This document shows positions 25,737 through 34,255 of a stretch of 64,000 nt of DNA, one piece after another. The position numbers and the translations under genes were made by a program. The notes under the pieces were generated by a model. That model was not told where the DNA came from, made no database searches, and was given only the letters and a program-made list of their open reading frames with translations. Positions within the stretch are counted from its first letter, which is position 1, and each line of letters begins with the position of its first letter. This DNA is from Chitinophaga silvisoli (GTDB taxonomy: Bacteria; Bacteroidota; Bacteroidia; Chitinophagales; Chitinophagaceae), in assembly GCF_003412465.1 (NCBI RefSeq), contig NZ_QTJV01000016.1, forward strand, positions 62,001-126,000. Direction: 5' to 3'.

Positions 25737-26267
25737 TCAGGATACTTTTACCTCAGTTGCATCCAGCAGCTTTACCAGGAACTCTTTTGCCTTCTTTGCC
25801 TCTATTTTATAAGGAACCGTAAATAATAAACTTCCAAATATCAGCATGGCAAATGGGATCAATAATGCAGGCTCAAACCCTTCCCGGATTGCTACCCCTG
25901 TGACTATCACACAACCGAGCAATACCATCAGCATCCAGAACCCGGAAAATACCAGCACGGCTATATGCGGACTACTCTTCACCCTGATTTCTGTCTGCCC
26001 CAGGAAATGACTCACCTCTCCTTTCACCACCGGCAGAAAAGAGTTCTTATAATTAATCACCCTTACTATTTCAAACTGCTGCCCGGTGATGTTGCCTGCA
26101 TAAGGTTTTTCAGACGAATCTTTCTTTTGCCCATAGCGATTTACCACCAGCATAGATGATAGCTTTTTAGGAGATACATTTGCTTCCAGTCTACCCATCA
26201 CTTCCGGTACTTTCAAAAAAGTGACCAGGGTATAGGTATCGAACGGTAGCACGGATTTGATATTCAT
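25737..26267 (-). CDS. two-TM hypothetical protein, paralogue of the gene at 24800
   Basis: 176 residues of unrecognised family. The layout matches its paralogue: a soluble N-terminal part that starts with the same MNIKS, the core KPYAGNITGQQFEIVRVINY and SHFLGQTEIRVKSS, two membrane segments (VLVFSGFWMLMVLLGCVIVT and PALLIPFAMLIFGSLLFTV), and a short lysine-rich tail ending LVKLLDATEVKVS. The soluble part is probably cytoplasmic. The exonuclease III gene upstream ends 12 bases away, so the transcription unit may be longer than the paralogue pair. Confidence 0.7.
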   Translation of the reverse strand: MNIKSVLPFDTYTLVTFLKVPEVMGRLEANVSPKKLSSMLVVNRYGQKKDSSEKPYAGNITGQQFEIVRVINYKNSFLPVVKGEVSHFLGQTEIRVKSSPHIAVLVFSGFWMLMVLLGCVIVTGVAIREGFEPALLIPFAMLIFGSLLFTVPYKIEAKKAKEFLVKLLDATEVKVS

Positions 26268-26279
26268 ACGCTAAAAATA

Positions 26280-27053
26280 CTAGTCTTTTATGGTAATCCA
26301 CACCGGACAGTGATCACTCGTCTTCTCCCAACCTCTCACTTCTTTATCTACGCCACCGGCTATCAATCGCTTATCTACATCCGGACTCACTAAAAAATGA
26401 TCGATTCTTAAGCCGGCATTCCTACCGTAGGCATTGCGGAAATAATCGTAAAATGTATAGATCGTTTCATCAGGATACATTTTCCGCAGGGCATCTGTCC
26501 AGCCCTGTGCCTTCAGGGTTTCAAATGCTTCGCGCGTCTGCGGCAGAAAGAGGGCATCATTCACCCAGCTGGCAGGTTTATATACATCCTTTTCGGTGGG
26601 AATCACGTTATAATCACCCAGGATGATAACAGGTTTACCACTGTCCATCAGTTCCTGTGCATGTGCATGCAGACGCTTAAACCAGCCTAACTTATAATCG
26701 TACTTCGGACCCGGTGCCGGGTTACCGTTGGGCAAATACAAACATGCAATGGTAATACCATTGATTACGGCTTCTATATAGCGGCTATGCAGGTCTTCAG
26801 GATCACCCGGCAATGCCCTTCTCACTTCTTCAGGTTTGCCGATGCGTGACAGGATCGCCACACCGTTCCAGCTCTTTTGTCCATGCCAGATAGCGGTATA
26901 CCCTGCTTCGAGGATCGCCGCTTCGGGAAACTTTTCCTGGGGCGCTTTTAGTTCCTGCAGGCAGGCCACATCAGGGGCCGATTCTTTTAACCAACGGAGT
27001 AATACTTCCAGATGGCCATTCACGCCATTGACGTTATAAGTAGCTATTTTCAT
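26280..27053 (-). CDS. xth: exodeoxyribonuclease III
   Basis: 257 residues, the usual length for XthA-type AP endonucleases. All signatures are present: KIATYNVNGVNG at the N-terminus, the metal-binding Glu34 in CLQELKAP, NGVAILSR, CLYLPNGN, the catalytic GDYNVIP, and the C-terminal RIDHFLVSPDV and TSDHCPVWI. It cuts DNA 5' to abasic sites and removes 3' blocking groups in base excision repair. Its start overlaps the stop of the FUSC gene by 4 bases (ATGA), which indicates translational coupling. Confidence 0.95.
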   Translation of the reverse strand: MKIATYNVNGVNGHLEVLLRWLKESAPDVACLQELKAPQEKFPEAAILEAGYTAIWHGQKSWNGVAILSRIGKPEEVRRALPGDPEDLHSRYIEAVINGITIACLYLPNGNPAPGPKYDYKLGWFKRLHAHAQELMDSGKPVIILGDYNVIPTEKDVYKPASWVNDALFLPQTREAFETLKAQGWTDALRKMYPDETIYTFYDYFRNAYGRNAGLRIDHFLVSPDVDKRLIAGGVDKEVRGWEKTSDHCPVWITIKD

Positions 27054-27547
27054 TTTCCTATTTTTCTGATGGCTTTTTTAGACCTGATAATGATTGCATG
27101 AAAACTCCAGGTGATCAGCATGCCGATTACACAACCTGCCAGTACTCCACCAGCCCGCTCCAGCGCCACATTCCAGAAGTGTTTGCCCGATTCATGCATG
27201 GTAATGATCAATACAGCAATCGCAGCAGAACGGGTAGCAGGTTGAAGTTTTAACAACTCGCAGGCAATGATGGACGAGGTAATTCCAATACAAATCATCA
27301 GCAGATTCACGGGGTGAATAAAGAAGATGATCAATCCGATGACAGCGCCAACCAGGTTTGCTTTGATACGGGTTTTCGCCAGTGTCATCGCATCTTTCCG
27401 GTCAGGGGCCAACACCAGTATAATTGAAATGAGACACCAGGCACCAATAGTCGGATATACGCTGTATATGTAAAATCCAATCGCCGTGCCTGCTACACAT
27501 TCTGCAATGTAGAGTAGTAAACTCCTTTGACGCTGCGTCATCTCCAT
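27050..27547 (-). CDS. FUSC-like membrane protein
   Basis: 165 residues with four hydrophobic segments in two pairs (YIAECVAGTAIGFYIYSVYP, IGAWCLISIILVLAP, ANLVGAVIGLIIFFIHPVNL, CIGITSSIIACELL, and a last one near GGVLAGCVIGMLITWSFHAI). The segment AKTRIKANLVGAVIGLIIFF and the closing RAGGVLAGCVIGM fit the FUSC/aromatic acid exporter (ArAE) membrane module. It lacks the large cytoplasmic domain of full-length exporters, so a half-size subunit that multimerises is likely. The four-base overlap with the xth gene downstream suggests co-translation, although no functional link is obvious. Confidence 0.78.
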   Translation of the reverse strand: MEMTQRQRSLLLYIAECVAGTAIGFYIYSVYPTIGAWCLISIILVLAPDRKDAMTLAKTRIKANLVGAVIGLIIFFIHPVNLLMICIGITSSIIACELLKLQPATRSAAIAVLIITMHESGKHFWNVALERAGGVLAGCVIGMLITWSFHAIIIRSKKAIRKIGK

Positions 27548-27561
27548 ACCTGCAAAGGTAA

Positions 27562-28488
27562 TTAATAGTATAAAAACACCCGCATGCCCGAAAGGAAATG
27601 GCCCTGCTGGTCATTGTACAAATAATGCGCGGCATCCTGCATGTATAAAATATGCTTATTTCCTATGACTGCCTTTATGGAAGCGATCTGCTCCGGTGCA
27701 TACAATCCATCATCTTTGCCATACATTGCAAATACAGGCACTCCACCCTTTACGATCTCTTTTATCACTGGGAGGTTATTGATAGTAGAATACTTTTCAT
27801 GTTTCCAGAATTCATTGCTGGGGGTATCATTGTTCAGGTTTGCATAATGCAGGTACAAGGTATCCGCATCCAGTTTTTTATAAATGGCCTGTGCATCCGC
27901 TGTCCGGTTTGGCGTAGCAAAGAACCCGTTCTTAGAGGCCTGTTTAAAACATCCTCTCCTGAAATCAATAGAAGCATGGTCCAGTTTTTCTAAATTGTCA
28001 AGGTCTTTCAATCCACTGGTATCCTTCTTTTCAGTATATATCTTCCTGCATGAACGGATGATAGTACGATAGGTCTCCTGCAAATTCACCAGGGCGCTCA
28101 CCAGTACAAGTGCACTTACCTGCTCAGGATACCTGGCAGTATAGCCTGTGGCCACGATGCCACCGAAACTAAACCCGATCAGACTGGCTTTTTTAAGTTT
28201 ATATTGTTTATAGATGCTGTTCAGGTCATCGTAAGACTGCTGGAAAGTATATTTTGCATCCGGGTCAGCGGAGCGGCCTTCTCCCCTCCTGTCGTAGGTA
28301 ATCACGTAAAATCCCTGCTCAGCGAGTTGTGCGGCGGTAGTGGATTCAAAATTAATGGCATTACTGCCCGGGCCTCCATGCAAAAAGATGACAGCTGGTT
28401 TGGATGCATCTCCAAATGCATGGGATACAATGGTTTGGGCCTGTGTACCCAGGGTACACACCAGCAATAGTAAAAATAAAGATCTCAT
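27562..28488 (-). CDS. secreted alpha/beta hydrolase
   Basis: 308 residues from the ATG at 28488; the frame extends to a TTG at 28512, which would lengthen the signal peptide unnaturally. Signal peptide MRSLFLLLLVCTLGTQAQ. The fold markers are FLHGGPGSN (oxyanion loop), YDRRGEGRS, the nucleophile elbow GFSFGGIVATG, AMYGKDDGLYAPEQ with the acid, and DAAHYLYNDQQG with the catalytic His. These match proline-iminopeptidase-like or epoxide-hydrolase-like hydrolases. The substrate cannot be inferred. It lies just upstream of the FUSC and xth genes on the same strand. Confidence 0.87.
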   Translation of the reverse strand: MRSLFLLLLVCTLGTQAQTIVSHAFGDASKPAVIFLHGGPGSNAINFESTTAAQLAEQGFYVITYDRRGEGRSADPDAKYTFQQSYDDLNSIYKQYKLKKASLIGFSFGGIVATGYTARYPEQVSALVLVSALVNLQETYRTIIRSCRKIYTEKKDTSGLKDLDNLEKLDHASIDFRRGCFKQASKNGFFATPNRTADAQAIYKKLDADTLYLHYANLNNDTPSNEFWKHEKYSTINNLPVIKEIVKGGVPVFAMYGKDDGLYAPEQIASIKAVIGNKHILYMQDAAHYLYNDQQGHFLSGMRVFLYY

Positions 28489-28561
28489 CCGGTAGAAAAA
28501 GTTATTCCGCAAATTAAGAAATACGCAGAAAGACTACGCTATTGCCTGATAATATTGGGGC

Positions 28562-29593
28562 ATGAAACGAACAATAGTTGTGGGGGACATCCACGGCTGC
28601 TACAATGAGCTGTTGACCCTCCTGGATAAAACCGGCCTCCGGCCAGATGATCTCCTGATCTCCGTGGGTGACCTCGTAGACCGTGGTAATATGTCCCGGG
28701 AAGTATGGCAATACTTTATGACACGCCCTAATACCATTACACTCATGGGCAACCATGAACGAAAACACCTGCAGGGCACTCTTAATTACGCACAGGAAAT
28801 CGTGAAAGTTCAAATGGGAGATGACTATCCGCATTTCCTGGCCTGGGCCATGACACTGCCTTATTACATCGAGACAGCAGATGCCATTGTTGTACACGCT
28901 GCGATGGAACACGACATTCCCTTGCATGAGCAACGCCAGGATGTACTGTGTGGTACGACTGCCGGCGAACGATTCCTGGAAAAGAAATATGGAGGGAACA
29001 GTAATGGCGATAAGCTACAAAATTCCTGGACAGATCATTATACAGGTGAGAAACCAGTCATCTACGGCCACTCTGTCAGCGGCCATCTGCCACGCATCGT
29101 GAATAACACCTATGGCATCGATACCGGTGCCTGCCATGGTGGCTACCTTACAGCTATCGAGCTGCCAGGTTTCATTATTCACCAGGTAAAAGTAGCACGC
29201 GACCACTGGAAGGAACAACGGGTACAATGGCAAATACCTGTATTGGAAAGCAAGGACTGGGATAACATGGAGATTGCCGCTATCCACAGGGAAATTGAAA
29301 GCCTGGCATATATAGAAACACCGGCAGTAAAGCAATACCTGCAGGAGCAAAAATCTTCCCTGGCACTCCTGGATGGCTCACTCCCGGAAATAAAAGCGCA
29401 GCTGGATCTTTTCGCCATTGCTCACCATGACCGACTGCACACCTATCCTTTCAAAGCATTCCTGTACAAAAGCAGGTCCGGCAACCTGAAAGTAGAAGAC
29501 CTGCGAAAGTCGCTCAACACACCGGCTAAGATAAAACAGCTACAGCATCTGTTTTCTGATAGCCTCCTTGTCGGCCGCAGTCACCGCCAGTGA
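28562..29593 (+). CDS. PPP-type metallophosphoesterase
   Basis: 343 residues, cytoplasmic. GDIHG (8-12), GDLVDRG (36-42) and GNHE (63-66) are the three metal-binding motifs of the PPP phosphatase superfamily; GHSVSG and the following histidines complete the site, and YGIDTGACHGGYLTAIEL is the family's C-terminal motif. It resembles bacterial Ser/Thr phosphatases and diadenosine tetraphosphatases of the PrpA/ApaH type. The ~110 extra C-terminal residues are helical and not recognised. The gene's last 54 bases overlap the opposing sigma-factor gene tail to tail. Confidence 0.88.
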   Translation: MKRTIVVGDIHGCYNELLTLLDKTGLRPDDLLISVGDLVDRGNMSREVWQYFMTRPNTITLMGNHERKHLQGTLNYAQEIVKVQMGDDYPHFLAWAMTLPYYIETADAIVVHAAMEHDIPLHEQRQDVLCGTTAGERFLEKKYGGNSNGDKLQNSWTDHYTGEKPVIYGHSVSGHLPRIVNNTYGIDTGACHGGYLTAIELPGFIIHQVKVARDHWKEQRVQWQIPVLESKDWDNMEIAAIHREIESLAYIETPAVKQYLQEQKSSLALLDGSLPEIKAQLDLFAIAHHDRLHTYPFKAFLYKSRSGNLKVEDLRKSLNTPAKIKQLQHLFSDSLLVGRSHRQ

Positions 29594-30760
29594 CAAGGCT
29601 TTCCGGAAATGCACCATGGCCTGTGTACGGTCCAGTGGTGTATACAGGTGCCCTAACAAGGCGTAATAAAAATGATTATCCTGTAATGGCAATAATGCAG
29701 CAGCTTCAATCGCGGCTGCATTACCCATTACCTTCGCCAGGGCGAAAATCCTGTTCAGCGCAGCTATCGGTGAAGACTCCAATACCAGCAGCTGATCGTA
29801 TAAATGTAAGATCTGTTCCCACTTTTCCCTGCTATCCTCCTTATGCGTATGCCAGTAAGCAATGCCTGCTTCCAGGTGATACTTCGTCAACACAGTACCC
29901 CGCGCCGCTTCATTCAGGTAATAAGTACCCTTTGAAATTAACTCCTGGTCCCACAGCTTCGTATCCTGGTCACTGTACAGGATCATTGCGCCCTGCTGAT
30001 CGGCCCTGGCCGCAAATCGCGATGCATGGAAACACATGAGTGACAACAATGCATTTACTGCAGGCAAAGCAGCAGGCGGATGTGAGACTAATAAATAAGT
30101 GAGACGCATGGCCTCCAGGCAAAGATCTTTTCTTAAAGTCGTATCCTGCGAAGTAGAATAATACCCTTCGCTGAATAAGAGATAGAGAGTAGTCAATACC
30201 GTATCTAAACGGCTATTCACCGCTCCGGCAGAAGGAGGAATGATGGGGATCTGGTCTGCTTTCAGCTTTTCCTTGGCTCTTTGCAGGCGTTTGTAAATTA
30301 CATCTTTCTTAGTCAGGAATGCATCCGCTATTTCCTGTGCACCAAAACCACAAAGCAGGTTCAATGCCAGTGCCACCTGCGACTCCTCAGGGATACCGGG
30401 ATTACATACCGTAAAGATCATGGCCAGCTGACTATCATGAATGCCCTGGTCAGAAAGATCGATATCCATTTCCGTTATTTCATGACTGGATTTTTTGATC
30501 TCCGGACTTATCTTCTTCGCAAATAACTGGTCTCTCTTCAAATGGTTCAGGGTCTTGCGCTTCGCCACCGTATACAGCCATGCAGCCGGGTTGGGAGGAA
30601 TACCCTGCTGGCTCCACAATTCAGTGGCAGAAAGAAAGGTATCACTCACAATATCCTCTGCCGTTTCGATGTGTGCAATACCAAAAAGCTGACAGAGTAC
30701 AGCAATGATCTTCCTGTACTCTGTCCTGAATAAATATGGGAGTAGTTCCTGATCTTCCAT
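29540..30760 (-). CDS. ECF42-type RNA polymerase sigma factor with C-terminal helical extension
   Basis: 406 residues from the ATG at 30760, whose A is shared with the stop codon of the DGPF gene (TAATG). The sigma-2 region is LFRTEYRKIIAVLCQLFG and AEDIVSDTFLSATELWSQQG, followed by PAAWLYTVAKRKTLNHLKRD; sigma-4 is ALNLLCGFGAQEIADAFLTK and KDVIYKRLQRAKEKLK. The remaining ~210 residues (LDTVLTTLYLLFSEGYYSTS and so on) are the TPR-like extension of the ECF42/SnoaL-free large ECF group, which works without an anti-sigma factor. The partner DGPF protein precedes it, as is typical. The inducing signal is unknown. Confidence 0.9.
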   Translation of the reverse strand: MEDQELLPYLFRTEYRKIIAVLCQLFGIAHIETAEDIVSDTFLSATELWSQQGIPPNPAAWLYTVAKRKTLNHLKRDQLFAKKISPEIKKSSHEITEMDIDLSDQGIHDSQLAMIFTVCNPGIPEESQVALALNLLCGFGAQEIADAFLTKKDVIYKRLQRAKEKLKADQIPIIPPSAGAVNSRLDTVLTTLYLLFSEGYYSTSQDTTLRKDLCLEAMRLTYLLVSHPPAALPAVNALLSLMCFHASRFAARADQQGAMILYSDQDTKLWDQELISKGTYYLNEAARGTVLTKYHLEAGIAYWHTHKEDSREKWEQILHLYDQLLVLESSPIAALNRIFALAKVMGNAAAIEAAALLPLQDNHFYYALLGHLYTPLDRTQAMVHFRKALSLAVTAADKEAIRKQML

Positions 30761-31110
30761 TAGGCTTCTTTCATTAACATACGCACTTCTACCGTCCCGT
30801 TCCAGGGTGCACTTAAAACCGGGCAATCTTTTCCTATCTCAGTCGCAGCCGCTAAATCTACCGCCCTGATGATCACAAAACCACCTATGGATTCTTTGAT
30901 ATCCGGGTAAGGGCCATCTGTTACCACCTTGCCTGCTTTGATCACAGTACCTTCGGGTCTGAGGCGGTTGCCATGACTTACCAGGGCACCTTCGGCCTGT
31001 AGTTTGCCCAGCCATTCCTGCCAGGGCTTAATGCTGTCCTGTAATTCTGAAGGAGAAGGTTGTGCTTCTTTTGAATTATCTTTTCTGAAGATCAATAAGA
31101 ACTCATTCAT
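30760..31110 (-). CDS. DGPF/YCII-related protein, sigma-factor partner
   Basis: 116 residues from the ATG at 31110 (MNEFLLIFR). The signature VVTDGPYPDIKESIGGFVII carries the DGP(F/Y) motif; the LQAEGALVSHGNRLRPEG segment and final VEVRMLMKEA also match the YCII/DGPF family, an alpha-beta barrel. Genes of this type stand next to ECF42 sigma factors in many bacteria and are the expected targets or modulators. Its stop codon overlaps the sigma gene's start by one base. The next gene upstream, 22 bases away, is an AhpD-like protein in the same operon. Confidence 0.92.
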   Translation of the reverse strand: MNEFLLIFRKDNSKEAQPSPSELQDSIKPWQEWLGKLQAEGALVSHGNRLRPEGTVIKAGKVVTDGPYPDIKESIGGFVIIRAVDLAAATEIGKDCPVLSAPWNGTVEVRMLMKEA

Positions 31111-31132
31111 ATTGTTAGATTTTTCCGGGTTA

Positions 31133-31609
31133 TTAATGCTTAGCTGCAAACATGCCCACCTTGTAAGCACCTACAGGCAAGGGTGAACCAAAAGCAATAT
31201 TCAGTCGGTTATAACTGTTAATAGCCACAATTGCGATGACCAGGTCTATCAGCTCACCTTCCGAAAACCGGGCAGCTGCTGCATCATACACCTCGTCTGG
31301 TACATGGCCCAGGTTTACCCTGGTTAATGCCTCCGCAAATGCCAGTGCTGCACGCTCTCTTTCAGAATAAAAAGGCGCTTCCCTCCATGCATCCATTACA
31401 TACAGGCGGTGTTCTTCCTCACCCATGGCACGTAATTCCTTCGTATGCATATCCAGACAAAAAGCACAGCCATTGATCTGGGATACCCGAAAATAAACCA
31501 GTTCTAATAAGGATTTGTCAAGTGGAGATTTGGCCAGGTAAGGAGCGAAACCGCTTAAAGCCTGCATAGCATTGTTGGCATGTTGGAAGTAATTCAGTCT
31601 TGTTTTCAT
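31133..31609 (-). CDS. carboxymuconolactone decarboxylase family (AhpD-like) protein
   Basis: 158 residues. The redox motif Cys48-A-F-Cys51-L-D-M-His55 (NGCAFCLDMHTKELRAMG) matches AhpD-type alkylhydroperoxidases, which use CxxC with a nearby His. The rest, LYVMDAWREAPFYSERERAA and DLVIAIVAINSYNRLNIAFG, is the helical family core. It is the first gene of a three-gene unit with DGPF and ECF42 genes, a frequent grouping linked to oxidative or cell-envelope stress in other bacteria; this link is known from context and not shown here. Confidence 0.9.
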   Translation of the reverse strand: MKTRLNYFQHANNAMQALSGFAPYLAKSPLDKSLLELVYFRVSQINGCAFCLDMHTKELRAMGEEEHRLYVMDAWREAPFYSERERAALAFAEALTRVNLGHVPDEVYDAAAARFSEGELIDLVIAIVAINSYNRLNIAFGSPLPVGAYKVGMFAAKH

Positions 31610-31704
31610 GATTTTGAGATTTTGCCCTTATAACAAGTGGGCTTTTACCAATTGGACAAAATCAATAGATATTTATTTTATACATTTGTAAGTCAATATA
31701 CCCT

Positions 31705-32313
31705 ATGAAAAAAAGTCTGTTTATTGCCTTTATCTGCCTATGTGCCTTTTTTAGCTCCCAGGCCCAGCATTTTACCAACGGAGCAGGCATCAGCCTGATA
31801 CATGATGAAACCAAATACTCAAGGGAAAATCCCTACATGGCCATTGCCTATACGCCAGGGGTGACGTTTAAAGAAAACAGGGAATATGCGTATTCTATCA
31901 ATGCCCCGATCAGGATAGGCTATTCGAAATACTATTATAATCAAACCTATGGGAACGCATCCGTGACTGACGACTGGAAAAGTTACATTGTCCAGGTGCC
32001 CCTGATGTTTAACTTTAACTATGGTGCGGGTTCTTCCCAGAAAGCACGTGGCAGGGTCGGATTTTTTGGAGGTGCTGGGTATGCGGCGCAATACCGGGCT
32101 TATGACGAAGTATATACTGACACTTATAATGAGATCAGGATTTCAGGCAATACCTCTGAGTTCAGCACCAATATTGCCCTCAATGCGGGAATCCGTTTTG
32201 CTGTAGGCAGGTCATACAGGAGAAAGAACCTGGAGCTGGGTGTTGGGTATTTTGTGGGCGTAACGGGTGAAACGCATCAGCTCTTAAATTTTCATTTTCT
32301 CTTTAACTTTTAA
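31705..32313 (+). CDS. secreted outer-membrane beta-barrel-like protein
   Basis: 202 residues with a signal peptide (MKKSLFIAFICLCAFFSSQA). The mature chain alternates short polar and aromatic strands (IRIGYSKYYYNQTYG, SYIVQVPLMFNFNYG, GRVGFFGGAGYAAQYRAY, NIALNAGIRFAVGRSYRRKN) and ends in LLNFHFLFNF, a typical barrel terminus. About eight strands are expected, as in small OmpA/OmpX-type or PorT-like barrels. No specific family is recognised. TACATTTG at 31681-31688 matches the Bacteroidota -7 consensus, 17 bases before the ATG. Confidence 0.7.
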   Translation: MKKSLFIAFICLCAFFSSQAQHFTNGAGISLIHDETKYSRENPYMAIAYTPGVTFKENREYAYSINAPIRIGYSKYYYNQTYGNASVTDDWKSYIVQVPLMFNFNYGAGSSQKARGRVGFFGGAGYAAQYRAYDEVYTDTYNEIRISGNTSEFSTNIALNAGIRFAVGRSYRRKNLELGVGYFVGVTGETHQLLNFHFLFNF

Positions 32314-32404
32314 TATCCGGGCATTCCGAAGATGTGTAAAAGAAAAAATCAAGTCCATCCTCATCTGCATGTCATTTCTTTAGGACCCGATTCTGATAAA
32401 CAGT

Positions 32405-32791
32405 TTAACTAACTGGAACGTCGTCCAGGTCTAACTTTCCATTTGTTTTTAGAATAACCCTTCGAAGGCGCTCCTGGTGCTCGTCACCCCAAAGGCCAAT
32501 AGATTGAATCAAGGGAATAAGTGTTTTGCCAAATTCTGTAAGACGGTATTCTACTTTTGGGGGCAAAACGGGATAGATTGTTTTAGTCACCAATTCATGG
32601 TCTTCAAGTTCCTTCAATTGGACATTCAGCACCCGCCTGGTTACGTCCGGGATTTTTCGCTGAAGTTCACTTGGCCGTACGTTGCCATTGTGGATGAACC
32701 AAAGGATGCGGATTTTCCATTTGCCATACAGCACTTCTCCAACCAGGTCAAGTCCACAATTGAGTGTCGGAGTAGTTTTTTTTATGTACAT
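32405..32791 (-). CDS. HxlR-family winged-helix regulator
   Basis: 128 residues from the ATG at 32791; the longer frame to 32884 runs into the divergent promoter. The key cysteine is Cys12 (TLNCGLDLVGEVLYGKWKIR). The helix-turn-helix follows: RPSELQRKIPDVTRRVLNVQ, LKELEDHELVTKTIYPVLPP, then KVEYRLTEFGKTLIPLIQSI. It probably senses an electrophile or oxidant and controls the divergent SDR gene. A perfect palindrome lies between the two genes. Confidence 0.91.
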   Translation of the reverse strand: MYIKKTTPTLNCGLDLVGEVLYGKWKIRILWFIHNGNVRPSELQRKIPDVTRRVLNVQLKELEDHELVTKTIYPVLPPKVEYRLTEFGKTLIPLIQSIGLWGDEHQERLRRVILKTNGKLDLDDVPVS

Positions 32792-32830
32792 AAATACGAA
32801 TATACGGCAAACCCTAATAGCCACCAATAC

Positions 32831-32844
32831 GGATAAATTTATCC
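32831..32844. promoter_or_regulatory. palindromic operator candidate
   Basis: GGATAAATTTATCC is a perfect 14-bp palindrome in the middle of the 125-base divergent region between the HxlR-type gene and the SDR gene. It is a plausible binding site for the regulator. Confidence 0.5.
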
Positions 32845-32916
32845 CTATCTGATTCGTAAGCCCGTAATTGTTTGCTATCCGCATACTATCGAATTTTGTC
32901 CTACAAACAAAAACAT

Positions 32917-33711
32917 ATGGAACAGCAATTCAACTACAGCAACGAATTATCCGGTAAGATAGCCTTAGTAACAGGTGGAACCAAGGGTGCCGGAAAAGCA
33001 ATCGCAGAGCGCTTAAAAGTTGCTGGTGCAACTGTGCTTATTACCGCGAGGAACAAACCTGAACAGGCAGATGAAGATCTACATTTTATTCCTGCTGACC
33101 TGAGCAAGGCAGAAGATGCGCAAAAAGTGATCAGCGAAGTGTTGTCTACCTATGGCAGGCTGGATATTCTGGTAAACAACCTTGGTGGTTCATCAACACC
33201 CGCCGGTGGTTTTTCCGTGTTGAATGATGAGGATTGGATATCTACCTTACAAGCTAATTTACTTGCTCCAGTCAGGCTTGACAGGGGATTCCTACCGCAA
33301 ATGATCGATCGTAAAAGTGGTGTTATTATTCACATCGCTTCCATCCAGGGCAAATTGCCGCTATACGACTCTACCTTGCCTTACGCAGCTGCAAAAGCAG
33401 GATTAATCAACTACAGTAAAAGTTTATCAAATGAAGTTACACCAAAAGGTGTTCGTGTGCTAACTGTTTCCCCAGGATGGATCAATACAACAGCATCGGT
33501 AGCCTGGTTGGGTGAGATTGCAAGAAATGCAAATATTACTGTAGAAGCAGCCCAGCAAAGTGTCATGGATGCATTGGGTGGAATACCTTACGGCAGGCCC
33601 GCTGAACCGGGAGAAGTAGCTGAATTGATTGGCTTTTTAGTTTCACCAAGGGCCAATTACTTAACAGGAACAAATTTCGTCATTGACGGAGGAACGGTAC
33701 CAACAATTTAA
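32917..33711 (+). CDS. short-chain dehydrogenase/reductase
   Basis: 264 residues from the ATG at 32917; the frame extends upstream only through a TTG at 32872 that overlaps the regulator's promoter. The cofactor motif is TGGTKGAGKAIA (residues 19-30), the adenine-site NNLGG follows, and the catalytic Ser and Tyr-x-x-x-Lys appear as HIASIQG and LPYAAAKAG. The closing motif GTNFVIDGG is typical of classical SDRs. The substrate is unknown. The NTF2-like gene 18 bases downstream is probably co-transcribed, and the HxlR gene upstream is its likely regulator. Confidence 0.92.
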   Translation: MEQQFNYSNELSGKIALVTGGTKGAGKAIAERLKVAGATVLITARNKPEQADEDLHFIPADLSKAEDAQKVISEVLSTYGRLDILVNNLGGSSTPAGGFSVLNDEDWISTLQANLLAPVRLDRGFLPQMIDRKSGVIIHIASIQGKLPLYDSTLPYAAAKAGLINYSKSLSNEVTPKGVRVLTVSPGWINTTASVAWLGEIARNANITVEAAQQSVMDALGGIPYGRPAEPGEVAELIGFLVSPRANYLTGTNFVIDGGTVPTI

Positions 33712-33729
33712 AAACTTAATCATATCACC

Positions 33730-34047
33730 ATGGAATTACCACAATTAGTAGCAAAATTTGTAGAGGCGCAGAACACTTACGACAGCGGGGCTTACCTGAC
33801 CTGTTTCACGGAAACCGCCATCGTACATGATGAAGGCAAGACGTACACAGGTAAAGAAGAGATCCGGCATTGGATCGAAGAGGCAAATGAAAAATATAGC
33901 GCTGCCGTGAAACCACTTCAATATGAAGAGTCGGGTTCGAAGGGCTTGTTAACTGCAGAGGTATCAGGCACATTCCCAGGCAGCCCGATCGTGCTGCGGT
34001 TCCATTTAGGGCTGAAGGATGGTCTGATCGATACATTACATCATTAA
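33730..34047 (+). CDS. NTF2-like/SnoaL-fold protein
   Basis: 105 residues. The chain ELPQLVAKFVEAQNTYDSGA, YLTCFTETAIVHDEGKTYTG and KEEIRHWIEEANEKY forms the N-terminal helix and curved sheet of the NTF2-like fold; the C-terminus PIVLRFHLGLKDGLIDTLHH fills the remaining strands. Members act as small isomerases, dehydratases or binding proteins, often next to SDR enzymes. It follows the SDR gene directly in one operon. Confidence 0.82.
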   Translation: MELPQLVAKFVEAQNTYDSGAYLTCFTETAIVHDEGKTYTGKEEIRHWIEEANEKYSAAVKPLQYEESGSKGLLTAEVSGTFPGSPIVLRFHLGLKDGLIDTLHH

Positions 34048-34082
34048 AAGGCATATCACATAGTTGTGCTTATATAGATTGA

Positions 34083-34116
34083 GGAAACCGCTGTTTAAAT
34101 ACAGTGGTTTTCTTTT
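34083..34116 (+). terminator. terminator after the SDR operon
   Basis: GGAAACCGCTGT (34083-34094) pairs with ACAGTGGTTTTC (34101-34112), with two wobble or mismatch positions, and TTTT follows. It lies 36 bases after the stop codon. Confidence 0.7.
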
Positions 34117-34255
34117 GCCGCGACCAGTCTTTTGCCTGACGATATGACTTCCATTGCCGGAATGAAAAAGTAGGTTGAATTCACCCGGAGCGGACTAGTA
34201 TGATAGGTTTTGAAATTGGTTCCCAGGTATGTAGCTGTTCCCGGTAAGCGTATGA

